NCBI GenBank assembly: GCA_950295325.1
Contig: OX485807.1
Span: 38,408,440 to 38,472,439 of the forward strand
Reading direction: 5' to 3'
Length of the DNA stretch: 64,000 nt
Source of the DNA: Polytrichum commune
Taxonomy: Eukaryota > Streptophyta > Polytrichopsida > Polytrichales > Polytrichaceae
The notes beneath the pieces are model-generated. The model was not told the origin of the DNA. It searched no databases and saw only the letters and a program-made list of their open reading frames with translations. This document shows, piece by piece, positions 22,089 through 34,024 of this stretch (its first letter is position 1; each line of letters starts with the position of its first letter). The translations under genes were made by a program, and so were the position numbers.

Positions 22089-24288
22089 GTGTCGATACTG
22101 TGGACAGCATACTATAATAATCTGGTAAGTGAACACCCCTGTAAAGTAAGCTGTCAATTATTGTTGGCATTGAAATCTTCAGATTCTCTTGTCCAAAGGT
22201 CCTCTGCTTTGATGAGTTTCAAGATTACTTGATTGCAAATACACGATGTTGTGAATTCTAAATCTGAATGGTGCAACAGTTCTGTGCTAATGGGAATTTT
22301 GTATGGCGGGTTTCAGGTGGGTGTTTATCCAGGTTTGCACATACATCAAAGTGATTCAAATTTTCCAGACTTCTCCAATTTTACAGCAAAGGGGAAGTAA
22401 GAGATCTCACAAATATGATAATTTAGAAAGTGTACAGAGTAGATTCCATATTGATGAGTGTAGTGTTTGTGCCAGGAGGTGCAGTCCAATTCTTAATGCA
22501 CGGGTTTATTCTTTGTATAATGTGCTATTTGTGCAGATCATCTTCTTGTCCTTGTATTTTACCCAAGTGTAAGCACTAACCTTCTATTTGAGCAACTAGG
22601 ATATTTAAAAAGAGAGACCAAGATCATCTAGTGTAGGACATTTGTTTCATGACATAGAAATCTCTAGATAAATGTGTAAATTTGACCACTTCTTGTTTAG
22701 ACTACCTCGTACTGTTTTTTTTAAGGTATGTGGGTGTTATCCAGTTCATTTTCATGATCTCCAATTTCTACCAATTAGATTCACACAACAAAACTTGTGT
22801 TACATTAGCAAATCTACAATGAAGCATCAGCAAAAACCAGATCTCTGATTTAGTTATGACAATCGGAACTGCATGTTTGTTGATTCCTTAGTTGAATACA
22901 TAGATTCTTGCAATCGTGTTCACTGCTGATCTTGGACTAGGCTAATAAATTTTGAAGACATTGTCCAATCTTTATTATTAAACGTGTGTCTTTATGGTGT
23001 TTGTTCTTTGATTCTCACCTAACCACACATCAATCAAATATAGGCTTGATTAAGAAAAGTAAGCAAAATAACAACTGCATACCTTTTAACAAATCAACCA
23101 TTTGTTGGCTTCCCTAAGTGAACTGTAGTTTAAGTTATGAAGACAAGAATATGAAGATTTCTCCACATCATGTGTCGATGCAATTACGGCACCAAACTTT
23201 CACATTGACAATGTATTCCTTGATCAAGAAAAAAAATTAAACACAAAAAATCCAAGTGTAGTTCCTACCATACTAACTGTAAATGGGAAAAAGTGTGTTT
23301 AAAGAGGTATAATCAATACGTAGTTGGCAGCCCTTGGTATGGAGGTCCCTGCAAAATTCAGCAACAAACGCAAGATTCTTAAGGACTTGGAAGAAGTAAA
23401 AAGCACCGACTTTAATTTCCAAGTCTTGAAGGAAAATACACAATGGGTTTCAAAATGGCAGGTGTCACCTTGAGAAGGAAATGCTTCAAGAGGGAAATAA
23501 GATTTCAATGTAGTTTTAAGGAATCTCACAAGTGAATTATTTGGTCGCTTTTGATCCCCATGACTCATACTGAAGTAAAATTGGATGAAGCTCTAGTTCA
23601 AACTACAACATGTTTGAGTTGTATCGTGGGATTTTCTAATAGCATGGCACATGTTGACACGAGTATGATATCATTAAAACACAATTTGATTGAATACTCC
23701 TTATTTATAAACTAAGAATATATATATATATATATAATGTAGAAAGTAACAAATTAATTTGATTCATTGTGTTTCAATATTGTAATATTCAAGTATCCAC
23801 TAAGAATCCACACATTGTCCATGAAATATATACAATTTGAAAGTGTATCTACAAATCCACACATAAAATTGAGCTAACCAAAAAAATCAGACTTTGATAA
23901 CATTGTTTTTTTTACTTCACTATGATAACATTCTTTTTTTAAATAACAAACCTCAATGTTTTGTTCAATGTTTGTTAATTTGGAGGGTTCTTGTGCTTAC
24001 ACTATTTTCTTGATTTTGAAGCACTTGGATATCCGGCGATTGTTGTAGTGGTGATACATTCAATGTGTCGCCATTGTTAACAAATTGTGGGTATGGCTAC
24101 AAAACAAGAAAGTAATGTTCATCGTTATTATACAATACTTTGCAATGACAATGTGACATCTCAATCTATGCCAATGGATAATCCTTACAAAAGTAGTAAT
24201 ATAAAGTCCATACAACAACAAAAACGTCAACAAACACATGAGTAGGACAAGTGATTTTTTGTCATCTATGTGTAGGTATAGGAGTTTT
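22089..24288. other. convergent intergenic region with one MITE
   Basis: This lies between the 3' ends of the LRR gene (+) and the MADS gene (-). It holds AT-rich sequence, the E2 element at 22720-23088, and an (AT)n tract at 23709-23736. A plus-strand frame near 23340-23475 (starting MEVPAKFSNKRKIL) is open for about 45 codons, but I do not recognise it and see no partner exon. Confidence 0.5.
22720..23088 (+). mobile_element. MITE family E2 copy
   Basis: A non-coding element of about 370 bp with terminal inverted repeats: the left end is AAGGTATGTGGGTGTTATCC; the right end, reverse-complemented, is AAAAGGTATGCAGTTGTTAT. Internal blocks ('acacaacaaaacttgtgttac', 'gatttagttatgac', 'gtgtctttatggtgtttgt') recur at 38924-39310. 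Confidence 0.75.
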
Positions 24289-27200
24289 TCATACCATCTG
24301 CATGTGCAAATGGTGCCTTTGGGGTGGGTCAAGTGGTGGATATCCCGTATATTGTGGTCTTGTTGTAGATTCAACCTACAAAATGCAATAATGTGTTAGT
24401 CATATTCTCAATATGTCATTCCCGCTCACAAGAATATAGGTGTAATTAAAGATTAGTTTTTGTTCAATGTTTCAAACTAACAACTTATTAAATTTTTGGA
24501 ATTGTTTAGGATATTGATTATTCATCAAGTGAGAATATATGCTATATATATTCCATGCATATTCATTGAATGTGCATAATATGCCATGAATATGCACTTT
24601 ATTACTCAACCCCCCCCCCTTAAAATATCCTTTTATCTCAAATGCCCATTCATTTTGCAAGGGAGTGACCCCTCCCCCTTCAAGTAGGGTCTGCAATGTC
24701 GTGTCCATGAATATCACCAACAAACACAACATCCGTTTCATATTGCTTAGCTTATTAATAATGAAAATATTTGGGAATGGTGTATTGCAATCTTGAATTA
24801 AATAGCATATTTTAGTAGGACATGATTAAGAATTATGTCTAAAAAAATTGAATCAACAACAACTAGTGTTTATTTTTGTGAAAAAAGGATGGTTTCATAT
24901 TAAAACTTTTTTTGTAACACTAAAGAAATACGTACATGGTGGTAGGCCAAATTTCCATTGAGCACATCATGTTGTCTATTTGACATAGCTAGGGAGGAAT
25001 GATTTTCTCCCATATTTGCTCTGCAAGAAAATGCAATTTAAACTTCAATATACAATTTCATGAATTTCATAAGGATAAATGACCCTCATTCACTAAAACG
25101 ATGGAGATATCACTTGAGAAGTTGACAAAGTTAGCAATTCTTACTCGTTACCCGTATAATTGTTTGCTATGGCATTGGCTCCAACCATAGCTTCATGAGT
25201 CTGCAAACAAACCAAATAAACCAATTTTGAGGAATTTCATCCTCATACTTCGACTATTTGTGTATCCTATTAGAATCGAGCTTCATGCTACCAAAGTTGG
25301 ATTTAGTTTTGTTACTAGAAGGCTCCCCTATCCATACTATCCAATTGAACACCATGATCTAATGCATTTACAATATGATGTCTATACAATGAATGGAAGT
25401 GCAATGCGAGTTGCTTAAACTTTATACTGACATGAACCTGATGAGAACGTCCTCTCTTGCGACTCTTGGATTCTTCATGTTTATGAATATATAACGCTAA
25501 TTCCTGCAAAAGATCGTTATCAAAACACAAGTACATTAAAGTTACCCTTAAAAAAAGCAAGAAGAACCCGTTCAATATTATTGAAAGTGCATCATGTCTT
25601 TGGTGTATTAGTCTCAAAAATGTGAGTTCTAACAAATACTTCAGATATAGACATGTCATGCCCCACTACCCTCGCAGCTCCCTCACAACTCCCAAGAAAT
25701 TCCTAGGCTCAACTTACATGTTTCCAAGACATAGGTCACACGTAACTTCTAGGGATTACTCTATTGGCTAATGCAACTCTTTGTTTAGGCAATGCAAATG
25801 TTGGTCACAATACTTTATCTCATTCATGTTCATTCACATTCAACATAATGTTTTCCATTCATGCTTCATTGAATTCAACCATTATCACAATGAAGACGAA
25901 GAAAATGTTGACACTATCAATCCCAACATAATATGAAAGAGAGCCACAATGTAAAGTTGAAGTTTGAAGCTTGTTACCGCTTTACATTCGCGATGTCTGA
26001 TTTGGTCGCCAAAAGCATTCACAATTTCATTAACATCAACCAAAAACATGTGAGTCACCAAATGTGGAATTCATAGCAATCCATATGTGCAAACACTAAG
26101 TATGAAAGGCATGTTTTGACGGCATCATGAACTACAGTAGACATTGTATTTAGTGTCACATGGTACTTTATGTCATTGTTGTAACTTTTCTAATGACATT
26201 TCTTATAAATTAAGTTTATAAAGACTGTCATCCCAATCCACTCTAGTACATCCATTTTTTTTTGGTATATTTTGCATCCTAACATATATGTAATGAATGA
26301 TTGGAATTTGGATGAAGGATCACTTAGTAAGTGACAATAATTGCAACATTTTTAATTTATAATGCCCATATTATTTTACAAGGAATGACAATTAATGTTA
26401 GGTTAACGTTTAGCGTTGTTGACATTACACAAGCGGTTTACAATTAGTGTTGAGAAAGACAATTAGAATTATATGCATTCTTTAGTGTAGTAGATGTATC
26501 ATTAACAATATTACTTGTGGATTGAAATGATTTGGATGTTCACCTCCTTAGTCGCGTATCCTCAAGCACGGTTTGGTATTTTTCCAAGATTTTCTCCGGG
26601 GCGTCTCTGCACCCAATGCCACGTCCATGTGCATCAAAACATTGTAAATTTTACATGCAATTTACTCATCCACGTCACTTGTTGCACATCAACTACACTA
26701 AATGAGAATTACGGTATTTAGTGTGGATCGATAAAAATAAGTATGCGCATATCATGCAAGGATTGGTTGGGCAACTTTCAAGGAGTTGCAAACCACACAA
26801 GTTGGTGTGAATCAGGGACGTTTCACCCATGACCATGGCCACCAGTTCATATGAGAATTCAGAGCATGTTTATGCAGCATGACTACCTATGGGTTGTAAA
26901 ACACTTGTTCATGTTGCACTCATGATAAATTTTGGTGGTCAAATATTACAGCTTCTGCTAACAATGAATATAGATAGATATACAATCGTCTCCTACAGTC
27001 CTTGCAACTATCACTAGATTGTTCTCTGATCCACTGAGAGCTTGAGGGGCGATAAACCATGTCCATGTGGTCCCACCACGACTCTAGAATCTGCCTCTCC
27101 ATCCACATCGATGCTCTTGCTCTTAGTTGAATCCTCCAAGGAGCATCCTTGAGGCCATGTGTGCTTGGTAGAGGGTGGTAAGAGGCATCTAACTTCAATG

Positions 27201-27746
27201 TTCCAACAGATTAGGGGACTTTCGCGAAGCTTTAATGTGAAATTCAACTACATGACATTACTACTGATAATAGTGAAACCAATTGGTAGCCCCGTTGGCT
27301 TCTTCATGTCTTGTTCTCAACAATTGTTCCTGCATGACTTTGGTCTAGTGGATCAGGAGCAGAGACAACTTATGTTACTCGAACCGTTGTCGGCTTTTAG
27401 AAGCATAAGCATGAACGAAGGGCCTCTTTTACCCTCTAGTTATTCCCCTCTTTGGAAGGTGGATGCTATCCATAATATCAACATACATTCATGAACCAAT
27501 AGATGAACCTAACCCCCCCTAAACCTAAAGAACATGACGAGTGGAGTGGGATTGGGAGAAAACTCACGTGCTACTAAAGGTGAAAAGCTCGTCATTCTCA
27601 TCAAAATAGATGAGGGCCACTTGGGCATTGCACAACACTGAGAGCTCATGGGCCTTTTTCTGCACACCCAAGTGCCTTTTTGCAAAGGTTGTTTTCCGTT
27701 TGGTGTCATTCTTGATGAGCTCGATGGGAATCTCATTCTTACCCAT
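24289..27746 (-). CDS. MADS-box transcription factor (MIKC-like, partly resolved)
   Basis: Exon 1, complement(27568-27746), encodes a full MADS domain: MGKNEIPIELIKND, RKTTFAKR, KKAHELSVLCNAQVALIYFD, then LFTFSS, ending at a clear donor (AC|GTGAGT). Likely later exons on the minus strand: 27015-27121 (I region, RQILESWWDHMD), 25640-25702 (AEFLGSCEG-like stretch ending GHDMSISE), 25438-25503 (ELALYIHKHEESKSRKRG), 25145-25200, 24936-25020 and 24289-24375 (stop at 24289-24291). The middle pair read together resemble the K-domain core (GEDL..LSxxEL..LE...SRIRSRK). The last three exons are phase-compatible and give an Asn/His/Pro/Gln-rich tail ending HLHMQMV. Exons between 27015 and 25702 and between 25438 and 25200 are unresolved; complement(25978-25996) may be one. 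The domain departs from consensus (K3, N4, GVQKKA), so a decaying copy is possible. It would bind CArG-box DNA as a dimer in the nucleus. Confidence 0.7.
26140..26232 (+). repeat. dispersed repeat, inverted partner at 63135-63235
   Basis: The block with 'attgtatttagtgtca', 'catggta', 'cttttctaatgaca' and 'ataaattaagttta' matches the reverse complement of 63135-63235. Short related pieces occur near 62045 and 62235. It lies inside the predicted large intron region of the MADS gene. It is probably a terminal piece of a DNA transposon. Confidence 0.6.
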
Positions 27747-28979
27747 CGTAGTTCTCCTATTACGATCTTAGGTATCAACAAAATTATACCAACTCGATAA
27801 AAACGGTAGATAGCAAGCAACTTAAATATATTGCACAAAACCTTCAAAAATCAGTAGAGTATATATTTATAGTATATATTTTCAACTCTAAAAGGTTGTG
27901 ATAAATAAAATAGAAACTTAAGTATATATATATATCCAAACTTTTTTCTTTTCTCCCACATATTTACATGAAAAGGACTTTAGTTACTCTTGATTGCCAT
28001 ATATAAGATCTTATGAAGACCTCATCCTTTGGCAACGAATAAGATGTTCATACAAACTCAAAAGAAAAATGAATAAAATAGCTATTTATACATGGATCAA
28101 CTTGCCATCTCCGACTCGGGTTATACTTTAGAACCCCCCCCCCCTTCCAAACATTTAAAAATAAATAAAAATACTCATAACCCTTAAGTACATCTAATAA
28201 CTACATATTGGGCTACTTTCATGATAGTACCATATAGTAGTTATATGAGTTTTTTTTAAAAAAATTCCTATGGGACCATATTTCTACACATATTTTAATC
28301 TTTACTCCGCATGGATCAAACACATGTTATCATTGATCTCACATGGTTTACCACACACACCTCATGCCTTGCCTACACTTACTGGTGAGCATAGCCAATG
28401 GATGGGGCACTTTCACGTTCGTTTTTAGCCAACATACATTTGAAACTCGAGTACATTACATCCAGTCGTTAGCTAAAAGTGACGGAATAGTATCTCATAC
28501 TAGTAGGAATTGTCCGCTGGCTATGCCCACAAATAAATGTGACCAAGACTTTAGTGACCTTAGACTTTACAAGAAAACTCTAACAAAATAAAAGAAGTGT
28601 AGCATGGGCTTATCTCTAGACAACCTAGGGTTTCCCTTCATCAAACCCTAGGTAACCTACAAATAGAGCATAGGCTACCTAGGGTTAGTATGGAGAACCC
28701 CCCCGACAAAGATACTTGCGATGCATGGCGTATTCGGTATTCTTTCCTCGTTTTGCAAATCATCGATGTTTTAGGGTTGCAATTGTACACGAAGAAGGTG
28801 TACATTACTTAACTACCGAAGGAAATTGTTCCAGTTATCAACTTCCGCGGTTGGTGTTTTCCAGCTCGGTGATGTCTTAGGGATGCGGTCACAAGACATG
28901 GAATCGAAGAAGGCAAGTATTGTGGGAACAGATTGAAGGCAATACTCGCAACGGGGGTTTGGTTGCCGGCGTGGAGTGG
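27747..28979. other. 5' flank between divergent MADS and CTD phosphatase genes
   Basis: It holds the presumed MADS promoter, with TATA-like tracts at 27858-27880 and 27921-27933. There are C-runs at 28135-28143 and 28699-28703, a small inverted-repeat element at 28368-28550, and a palindromic 'aacctagggttt ... aaaccctaggtaacc' pair at 28620-28655. No supported exon. Confidence 0.5.
28368..28550. mobile_element. small inverted-repeat element
   Basis: The left end includes 'ggtgagcatagccaatggat'; the right end includes 'gctggctatgcccacaaat', its approximate inverted complement. The same core 'ggcatagccaatgg' (or its complement) is the core of the tandem units at 57468-58351 and occurs singly near 55770. 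Confidence 0.5.
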
Positions 28980-29001
28980 ATTGCATTGCATTGCATTGCA
29001 T
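28980..29001. repeat. (TTGCA)n short tandem repeat
   Basis: Four units of ttgca in a row, about 440 bp upstream of the CTD phosphatase ATG. Confidence 0.9.
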
Positions 29002-29095
29002 TGAGCTTCATGGTTGTGGAATGGAGTGTAACTCGAGGGCTCTGTTTTTTTCTTCGACGACCGCTGTTCTGTAGGTGGAATTAGGGTTTAAGGTA

Positions 29096-29330
29096 AGAAC
29101 GGTAATCAAAAGGGCATCATGTGTTTAAAAGAGGTTGGACTACGTGCTCAACCCATTTTAGGTTCAACAGTCATCGACATAGTTGAGGTGATCTATGTGA
29201 CCATTTGATGAGCTCGAGAATCGTGACTTTGATATTGAATAATGAAGAGTAAGATCGATTTATATTAGCCAGTAAAATTATGAGGAAAATGGCTTTGGAC
29301 ATGATTTGGAATTGGCAGTCATCTCGCGCG
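29096..29330 (+). mobile_element. truncated MITE family E1 copy upstream of the CTD phosphatase
   Basis: It begins within the element ('aaagggcatcatgtgtttaaaag') and continues through 'ggttcaacagtcatc', 'gagctcgagaatcgtgac' and 'aaattatgaggaaaatgg'. The left third and its terminal repeat are missing. It lies about 110 bp from the start codon, so it may form part of the promoter or 5' UTR. Confidence 0.65.
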
Positions 29331-29440
29331 AATTGGGATGTGTTGCGTGTGTAGAGCTTGAAGTGGCCATTGGACACCTGCTTGCTTTAGGTGTTAGGGT
29401 TTAGAGGCGTGGTAGAGGAGCAGAGGTGGAGGAGGCCGAG

Positions 29441-32400
29441 ATGAGCCTGGGGGCCGGGTCGCCTTCGCCTTCATCTGGTAGTGATGACTTTGCAGCTCTG
29501 CTGGATGCGGAGATGCTTGGAGACCGGTCATCAAGCACACCAGAGAGGTCTGGAGGCGAGGATTCCATGGTGGAAGAGGCTGGAGGAGAGGTAGGTGAGG
29601 AGGAAGCGGATGGTGAAGAAGAAGAAGATGAAGATGAAGAAGAGGAAGAGGAAGAGGAAGAAGAAGAAGAAGGTGGTGAGGAAGAGGAGAGAGAAGAAGA
29701 AGATGGCATTGAACAAGAAAATTCTATCGAAACCGATGATGACCTGCAGCTGCAGGAACTCAGGTACAAATTTGTTTTAATATCCAAGTTATTGAATTCT
29801 GGTAAGGTAAGGTAGACCGGTGTTAATCCAACAACCCTTAACAAAATGTGGACACCGATATTTGAGTAGTGTGTGGCTAGGCGTGGATCTAAGGACGGAC
29901 ACTAAAAGGCATCATATATTTAAAAGCGATTGGACTACGTGCTCAATAGCCAACATAATGGGAGGACCTATAGGACATGACCACTTAATGGGCACGAGAA
30001 TCTTCACTTGGATATTGGATAAGATATTCACTTGGGCTTTGAAATATTCAATGTTGGACCACCTATACATTTATATCTTGCATTGTTGTCTGGCAATGTG
30101 CTAGATTAGTCGAAAACGCAGGCGCGGAGAGGATGATGAACCTGCAGGAGCTTCAGGTACATGATATATATATTATTAGAAGATTGTTAAGCCGCATCTT
30201 TTTATTTATTAAAATCATGATCCTTTTAAGCCAGAAAATCTTGACATTAAGTATTGTGGTTTCTCAAAATTTACCAAAACCCCACTGTCAGTGTTTCCAA
30301 CTCTGAAAAGGCAGGTTGTTTATCCAAGTCCAATTTCCTGGCTATGTCAGAGAGATGAAACCTGGTTATGTTAGAGACTATGACCTTGGTACATATCCAG
30401 CATGGATTGACCAGCCCTGAACTTAGTAGTTGGAAGCTTAATAAATTTTCCAGAGAATTTCTTATTGTTGCAAAAACGTCAAATCACTTTTTGGTATCTA
30501 ATCCATAACCATAACATTTGGTGAATGCTGTGACAGGTGTGGCAGCAACTGAGATGTGCCCACCACACCCTGGTTTCATGTGGGGTGTGTGCATCCGCTG
30601 TGGGGAGAAGCGGTCAACAACACCAACTAATGATCCAATAAAAACAAGTGTAGCACTTCGGTATATTCATGAGGCACGGTGCTTCTTCATTAACTTTCAC
30701 CAGGAAATCTTTGTGTTTTAGTTCTTGTTCCTTGTTGGTGCTATACTTTCCAAACCATGTATCTGTACTGTAGTATGTGATGATAAATGGCTGTCACAGA
30801 TGTCTGGATTTGAAGCGCTTAGACCCTTCTCTTGAGGATTATATCTGGTAAAAAATTGGTCCTTAGTCTCTACCTTTATCCTATATTCAGGGCCTGGAAG
30901 TTTCAACAGAAGAAGCACATCGTATGCGCCGTGATGAACTCAGGCGTGTAACCTCAAAACAGAAGCTGCTATTGGTTGTGGATCTTGATCATACTATGCT
31001 CAATTCTGCACGCTTTATGGAGGTGCCACAAGAAGAAGAAGCATACTTGGCAGCTGCTTACCTAGGACCTAATGCCGCTTCAAGCAGTGAAGCCACCGTA
31101 GGTATTGTATATTGCATAGCTTTCTTCATGGTCTTTTCAATTCCCTTATGCTTGCTGCTGACAGGTTCTTGCTTTAAATTGCTAGTACCATACATCTGGT
31201 TTCCGGGTGCTCTCCTCAATGAAGTACCTGATGAATACAGTTGTTAAAAATGTTTGAGGCTGTACTATATTGTCATCATCTTGTACATGCACTTAGTTGT
31301 CCTTTTGCATGGTAATTTCTGTGGTGCTATCGTCAATACTCATTTGTAGGACATTTGATTCAAGATCCAGATGGGCAGGAATTTTGACAAATGTTGTATA
31401 ATGAAATCTGAAGGCATACTAGGTATAAAGGCATCAAGTCCTTGTAATATAAGTTTGTCCTGGTCTCCATGAAGTTTGAAAGAATTGTTAGCAAAGCATC
31501 CAACTTTTTTTTGCCATGTATGTTGTTTTAATGTAGAGATGTATGATTTAATATCTCAGGTGAATTGCAAGGAGGCACCAGCAGTCTACACCAGTTAACT
31601 AGGTTGCAGATGTGGACAAAGTTGCGACCATTTGCACATGGGTTTCTAGAGGAAGCGAGTAAACTGTATGAGATGTATGTTTACACCATGGGTGAGAAAA
31701 TTTATGCATTAGCCATGGCACGACTCTTGGATCCTACTGGACGGTTATTTGGAGACCGCATCATCTCACAACTTGATAGCACGAAGCGAAATACAAAGGA
31801 TCTTGATGTTGTCCTTGGGGCCGAGTCGGCAGTGGTTATCCTGGATGACACTGAAATGGTATTGCTTTGCCTAATTCATGTGTACTTGAAGCAATATGCT
31901 GATTCGTCCATTTGAATAAGGTAATCTAGTAGGTTGATTATTGCATTGTGTATTAAGATTAGTGTCATTCTTTCTTCAGGTATGGCCAAATCATAAGGCG
32001 AATTTGATATTAATGGAGCGGTACCACTTCTTCTCATCAAGCTCTCGCCAATTTGCTGTGGGGTCACCCTCCCTGGCACAGATGCGCAGGGATGAAAGTG
32101 AATCCGATGGCACTCTTGCTACCACACTGAAAGTTCTGCGTGCTATACATCATGGATATTTCCACAAACCCTTGGATCAGGTGAGTAATTTGGAAGGTTA
32201 CCAGAGAAATCGAAGTTTGGATTATCATAGATGTTATAGATTGTCATTTGTCTCTGGTAGGAATTGACCTCACAAATGGGCAAGAACCTGCTTGAACATG
32301 CATGAAATGGAATATTCTGAACATGAATACTGCAAAGGAACATCAACATATGTTGCATAATCATGTCATGAATGAAAAAATTTCCAGGCAATGAGGTTTC

Positions 32401-34024
32401 TTACTTAAGGGCATAACCAATGGATTATAAATAGAGCACTAATTTGGGACAATCAAATGCTGGATTTTGTGTTCAGATCTAGATATATATCATCTAGTTT
32501 AAACTGAACATTGCCATGGTTTCACCATTATCCATGGCAACACTTAAATCAGAATAGTCCTTCTGAGGGTTGAGAGAAATAAACATTTCAAAATTGGTCT
32601 AGGTGCAAATTAGATTGTCCCTGATGTTTGCTGCCATGTGGTGACCTGTTTATTCAGGGCTCTCATATATGTCTGGTTGCATCAATAAATGACATGGGAT
32701 GAATGATTGAGTGGCAATCTTGTGAATGATCCCTGACAGCTCTATTGTTGATTCAGAAATTGAAGCGAAGGCCTCTGTCAGATGTTACAAATGTGCAAGA
32801 GGTACTGATATAGCCCCTTGAATACCCATTTTGTGATGCAATAAGCTGCTCCACAAAAAAACTTTTGAATATCTGCAAATTACTGATGGCTATTGATCTT
32901 TTAGGATCTTTCATGGTTGCGCTCATTGCAACTGTCATCCACCTCTTGAGCCACATGTTAGATTTTCGAAGCTTGGAGAACGATAAATTTTCCTATTGAA
33001 GTGCTTGAAACTGTAGGTATTAGAGTCATCCTTCAACTCAATGGGACATCCTTTAATGTCAGGAGTTGGTCCCCCATGATTTTCCATACAAAATCTATAA
33101 TGTTTTGCTTACAAAATCTATAATGTCTTTCCACTTGTGCATGCTGGAGGTAGTGTTTGAATTTGAAAGAAGAGCAACCTATGCTGGTACATTAGGGCCA
33201 AACTCATTTAGCACCTCTCAGCATGCCAAAACATTTTACACCCTTAATGAAGTGATATACAAGGTTCTTCATTCAAACCTTCACACTACCTCCCAAGCAT
33301 GCACCAAAAACTTACCAAACATTGAAGGTGGTGTATGCAAATAAACCAACTCCTGACCAAAAGTCGCATTGAGTTCAAGGATAACTCCATTATGCTTGGA
33401 GTGAACAAGTTATGATGCTTTGAAACTGCAACTGGCTAACATTCATAGACAGAGTAATTGAATTCTTTGTACTTTTGTTGTCATCAGGTTATACGAAAGA
33501 TTCGCACCAAGGTTTTGGCAGATTGCAACATTGTTTTCAGTAGGATTTTTCCTGTCGGGCATCCAAGCCCAGAATACCATCCCTTCTGGCAACTGGCAGT
33601 GAGCCTCGGAGCTAAATGCAGCACCTCCTATGACACTGTAACCACTACCCATGTTGTGGCTTTAGATCGTGGGACCGATAAGGCACGCATGGCAAAGCTG
33701 GAGGGAAAGTTTTTGGTTCACCCAAGCTGGGTTGAAGCAGCTCGTTACCTTTGGTGCCGCCCTAATGAAAAGGATTACCCAGTAACAGATGACACCTCAA
33801 AGTGTCCAGTTACCATGTTCGTAAAAAGCGTCCCAGTTGAGCCCCGGCAGCAGGCTGATGTGGCAAGTGGGGATGTAGAAAGCCAAACACAAGAGCAAGA
33901 GCAATCAGGACATGAGGTAGATGTGTTGAAGAATACCTCTGAAATTGAAACTGCAGTCACGGGAATCAGTTCACAGGCAATACATGTAAATGGGTCCAAA
34001 TCTGCTGGCGACAAAACGACATGA
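29441..34024 (+). CDS. FCP1/CPL-type RNA polymerase II CTD phosphatase
   Basis: FCP1-like phosphatases remove phosphate from the RNA polymerase II C-terminal repeats in the nucleus. Exons: 29441-29763, 30110-30156, 30537-30673, 30891-31101, 31560-31858, 31980-32180, 32757-32801, 33488-34024; joined, 599 residues. Order: an acidic N-terminus with long Glu runs (about residues 50-95), a basic SRKRRR patch, a Cys/His cluster (CPPHPGF and CIRCGEKR), then the FCP homology domain. The HAD catalytic motif DLDHT is at 200-204, with MWTKLRPF and MYVYTMGEKIYALAMARLLDP following and VVILDDTE near the end. A BRCT domain is at about 430-520 (LVHPSWVEAARYLW). The order matches the Arabidopsis CPL4 class (family knowledge). 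ATG 29441 is the first ATG in frame. Exon 3 seems to end at a GC dinucleotide (30674); no GT donor there keeps the frame. Confidence 0.93.
29805..30045 (+). mobile_element. truncated MITE family E1 copy in CTD phosphatase intron 1
   Basis: It starts with the terminal 'gtaaggtagac' and runs through 'gtggacaccgatatttgagtag', 'ggcatcatatatttaaaag', 'gggcacgagaatcttcac' and 'gataagatattcac', then stops before the right terminal repeat. Confidence 0.65.
33022..33389 (+). mobile_element. MITE family E3, best-preserved copy, in CTD phosphatase intron 7
   Basis: Long terminal inverted repeats of about 45 bp are visible. The left end starts AGAGTCATCCTTCAACTCAA and ends CAGGAGTTGG; the right end, reverse-complemented, starts TGGAGTTATCCTTGAACTCA and also ends CAGGAGTTGG. 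It is about 370 bp with no coding capacity. This copy defines the family ends for the copies in LRR introns 12 and 14. Confidence 0.85.

Noticed and set aside
24060-24374. 104-codon minus-strand frame overlapping the last MADS exon
   Set aside because: The phase carried from the previous exon selects a different frame (ending HLHMQMV); this one is a shadow.
29401-29844. 147-codon minus-strand frame rich in serine
   Set aside because: It is the antisense of the Glu-repeat in exon 1 of the CTD phosphatase; GAA/GAG repeats read in reverse give Ser, Phe or Leu runs.
30801-30849. Possible extra exon (a short frame reading LDLKRLDPSLEDY) in the CTD phosphatase
   Set aside because: It has tolerable splice sites, but including it puts the next exon out of frame and splits the conserved YIHEGLE segment.
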